NCBI GenBank assembly: GCA_019637175.1
Contig: JAHBWD010000028.1
Location: 38,004 to 102,003 of the forward strand
Origin: Labilithrix sp.
GTDB lineage: Bacteria > Myxococcota_A > Polyangia > Polyangiales > Polyangiaceae
DNA: 64,000 nt
Reading direction: 5' to 3'
Every line of letters starts with the position of its first letter. Position 1 is the stretch's first letter. Under the pieces are notes generated by a model that was not told the origin of the DNA, did not search any database, and worked only from the letters and a program-made list of their open reading frames with translations. Positions 62,371 through 64,000 of the stretch are shown piece after piece. The translations under genes were made by a program, and so were the position numbers.

Positions 62371-63219
62371 ATGTACCGTGAAGATCGGGGCGAGCGACGC
62401 GCGCGCGTCGAAGAGCGCCGGCGCGAGGCCGTCGACGCCGCCCGTCGCGCGCTCGACGCGCGTTACGGCCTCTCGGCGCGCGGCGCCGTCACCGAGAGCG
62501 TGACGGCGCTCGAGGCCATCGTCCTCGATGAATCGTTCGATGCGCTCGAGCGCACCGAGGCGGCGATCGAGGCTCTCGAGCAAGCCGTCGAAGCCTTCGT
62601 CGACGCGGCAGAGAAGCAGGCCCGACATGCCGCAGCGTTCGCGCCGGTCGGCGACGTCTCGACGGACGCCGCGATCTACGCCGAGCCGTTCACGCGCTTC
62701 CTCTACGCGGGCATCCCGAGCGCAGTCCGCAAGAGCGAAGTCGCGGCGGCGCTCCGCGAAGTGGCCGCGCGATGGGTGAAGCAGATGCCGGAGCTTCCGC
62801 TCGTCGACCCCATTCCAGACGGCATGGCGCTCTTCTTCCACTCGGACGCGCGGCCGTTCCGCCTCGACCTGATCGCGCGCTTCGATGGCGAGTCGACGAC
62901 GGTCTCGTCTGCGCTGATCGGAGAAGCGAAGCCCGTCGCGATCGCCGTTCGCCCGCAAACGATGGGCGACGACTTGCTCGCGACCTTCGGGTTCCGAAAA
63001 GACATGACCTTCGACGACGACCTATTCGACGCAACCTACTTCGTCGCAGGTGAAGATCGCGCGCTTCGCGCCTTCTTCACGCCGGAAGTCCGCAGCGCGT
63101 TTTGCCGGATCGCGAACGAGCAGCCGCCGACGGTCACCGTCCGCGACGGCCTCGCGACGCTCGAGCTCACGCATCAGCGGCTTGCGACCGCGTGCGCCCT
63201 GCTCGCCGCGCTCCGCTAG
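62371..63219 (+). CDS. Hypothetical protein with N-terminal coiled coil
   Basis: This 282-residue soluble protein has a first 85 residues that are Arg/Glu/Ala-rich helices likely to coil (RARVEERRREAVDAARRAL, DALERTEAAIEALEQAVEAF). The remainder is a mixed alpha/beta domain without recognised motifs. No signal or membrane segment is visible. The gene begins 35 bp after repeat copy B and has high third-position GC, unlike the preceding lipoproteins. Confidence 0.75.
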   Translation: MYREDRGERRARVEERRREAVDAARRALDARYGLSARGAVTESVTALEAIVLDESFDALERTEAAIEALEQAVEAFVDAAEKQARHAAAFAPVGDVSTDAAIYAEPFTRFLYAGIPSAVRKSEVAAALREVAARWVKQMPELPLVDPIPDGMALFFHSDARPFRLDLIARFDGESTTVSSALIGEAKPVAIAVRPQTMGDDLLATFGFRKDMTFDDDLFDATYFVAGEDRALRAFFTPEVRSAFCRIANEQPPTVTVRDGLATLELTHQRLATACALLAALR

Positions 63220-63308
63220 AGCGCAGAGCGCTCTTGGTCATCACGGACTCGAGAGACTGCGAAGTCTGACGTGCCTGCCTTCATTGGATCACGAATGCCG
63301 GTGACGTC

Positions 63309-63470
63309 TCACGAACGGATGCCTCGTCGCCGGCGAAGCTCGCGGGGCGACGCGCCGATGTGGTTGCGCATGACGCGACGAAGCGCGTTCGCGTCGCCAT
63401 AGCCCACCCGCGAGCTCACCTCTTCCAACGACAACGACGAGGTGTCATCGGAGAAGCGCCGTGGCTTCAT
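63309..63470 (-). pseudogene. 3' fragment of an AraC-family regulator gene
   Basis: The frame reads SLSLEEVSSRVGYGDANALR and then RVMRNHIGASPRELRRRR. This is the second helix-turn-helix half of AraC/XylS proteins. No ligand domain or first helix exists upstream; the sequence before codon one is not AraC-like. It is a decayed remnant with 54 codons left. Confidence 0.6.
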
Positions 63471-63537
63471 GTGACTCGAAGGTCCACGAAGAGGTCTGCA
63501 CGATGCGCGGGCGCCGAGAAAGGAGCCGAGGGGCCGA

Positions 63538-64000
63538 ATGCCGCTGAGCGCTCTCACGCCCATCGTCGATCGCAAGCTCTGGACCTTCGATCGGCCGGTG
63601 CGGTTCAGCGGGGTACGGCAGCGTGCGCGCACGACGGTCGTGCGCCTCGACGACGGCAGCTTGCTCGTCCACAGCCCGGCGCCTCCCGTCGATGAGCTCG
63701 CCGAGCAGCTACGAGCGCTTGGCCCCGTGCGCTGGTTGGTCGTTCCGAATTGCTGGCATCACCTTGGGACGCCGGCGCCGGCGACGCGTTTCCCTGACGC
63801 GCAGGTGGTGGGGCCGGCGTCGGCGCTCCGCAGGAACAAGGCACTGAGAATCGCCGTGGACATCAACGACCTCTTCTGGGCGCAGACCTGATCGTATGTG
63901 CTGCAGCACATGACCACTGGACCGTTCGTTGGGCGGCGCGGGCTTTCGGCTTCTACGAGCGAGCGCGCGTACCGCCCGACGCCAAGAAGAAGATCCTCGA
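63538..64000 (+). pseudogene. DUF4336/metallo-beta-lactamase-like gene, frameshifted and cut by the window edge
   Basis: The first part (63538-63891) reads like DUF4336 proteins: VVRLDDGSLLVHSPAP, then WLVVPNCWHHLG and RFPDAQVVGPASALRR. A stop follows at 63889. In another frame the family-like sequence continues beyond it (GADLIVCAAAHDHWTVRWAA, then RAFGFYERARVPPD) to the right window edge, indicating a one-base frameshift near 63880. An adjacent AraC fragment shows that this end is decaying. Confidence 0.5.

Overview
This 64 kb window comes from a very GC-rich genome (visually close to 70 percent G+C, with strong G/C preference at third codon positions). The gene content is most like a Deltaproteobacterium of the myxobacterial order Polyangiales. 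This placement is inferred from content: at least seventeen lipoprotein or secreted-protein genes with Asp/Ala/Gly-rich linkers, abundant two-component signalling with multi-receiver hybrid kinases, a caspase-family protease behind an ECF sigma/anti-sigma pair, a beta-helix lipoprotein and a histone-H1-like tail. I saw no rRNA, tRNA, CRISPR, phage or insertion-sequence transposase genes.

Layout. 0-4.2 kb: MoxR ATPase, DUF58 protein and a membrane protein with a DUF4129-like tail, all reading right. 4.2-9.1 kb: a lipoprotein, an atypical SDR, and a leftward operon of small lipoprotein, membrane sulfatase-fold protein and HExxH lipoprotein. 9.1-12.5 kb: sensor kinase, NtrC-type sigma-54 activator and a separate receiver. 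12.5-18.3 kb: MMPL/RND transporter and three leftward lipoproteins. 18.4-21.7 kb: a Nudix hydrolase followed by the most striking gene here, an 882-residue fusion of sulfotransferase, APS kinase and ATP sulfurylase, which would make PAPS and use it in one chain. 22.6-30.4 kb: a cupin lipoprotein diverging, across a perfect 32-bp palindrome, from a tightly packed operon of porin, PstS-like binding protein, hybrid kinase, CheR methyltransferase and receiver-kinase. 30.5-33.3 kb: an alpha/beta hydrolase with tandem TetR-like operators, its converging TetR regulator, a LuxR remnant and a diguanylate cyclase. 33.8-37.1 kb: lipoproteins, zinc-ribbon proteins and a BCS1-like AAA ATPase. 37.1-44.0 kb: a leftward supercluster of ECF sigma, anti-sigma, caspase-like protease, transglutaminase-fold protein, TlpA thioredoxin, ABC ATPase and ABC permease, mostly joined by overlapping start/stop codons. 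44.1-58 kb: a frameshifted lipoprotein, histone-like protein, DUF4419 and DUF3857/transglutaminase/DUF2569 proteins, a LuxR regulator, a Uma2 nuclease, small membrane proteins and a GMC oxidoreductase. 58-64 kb: a visibly rearranged end with lower-GC lipoproteins, a 143-bp direct repeat, a 22-bp inverted repeat pair, and fragments of AraC-type and DUF4336/MBL-type genes.

How the genes fit together. Coupling is visible in many overlapping start/stop codons. The main functional units are sulfate activation plus sulfo-transfer, a phosphate-like uptake and sensing operon, and the stress-type sigma/protease cluster with its envelope redox/ABC neighbours. The right-hand end looks like an accessory segment assembled by duplication and decay. 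Start codons were chosen from Shine-Dalgarno sequences, overlaps and signal peptides, and alternatives are stated where they are real.
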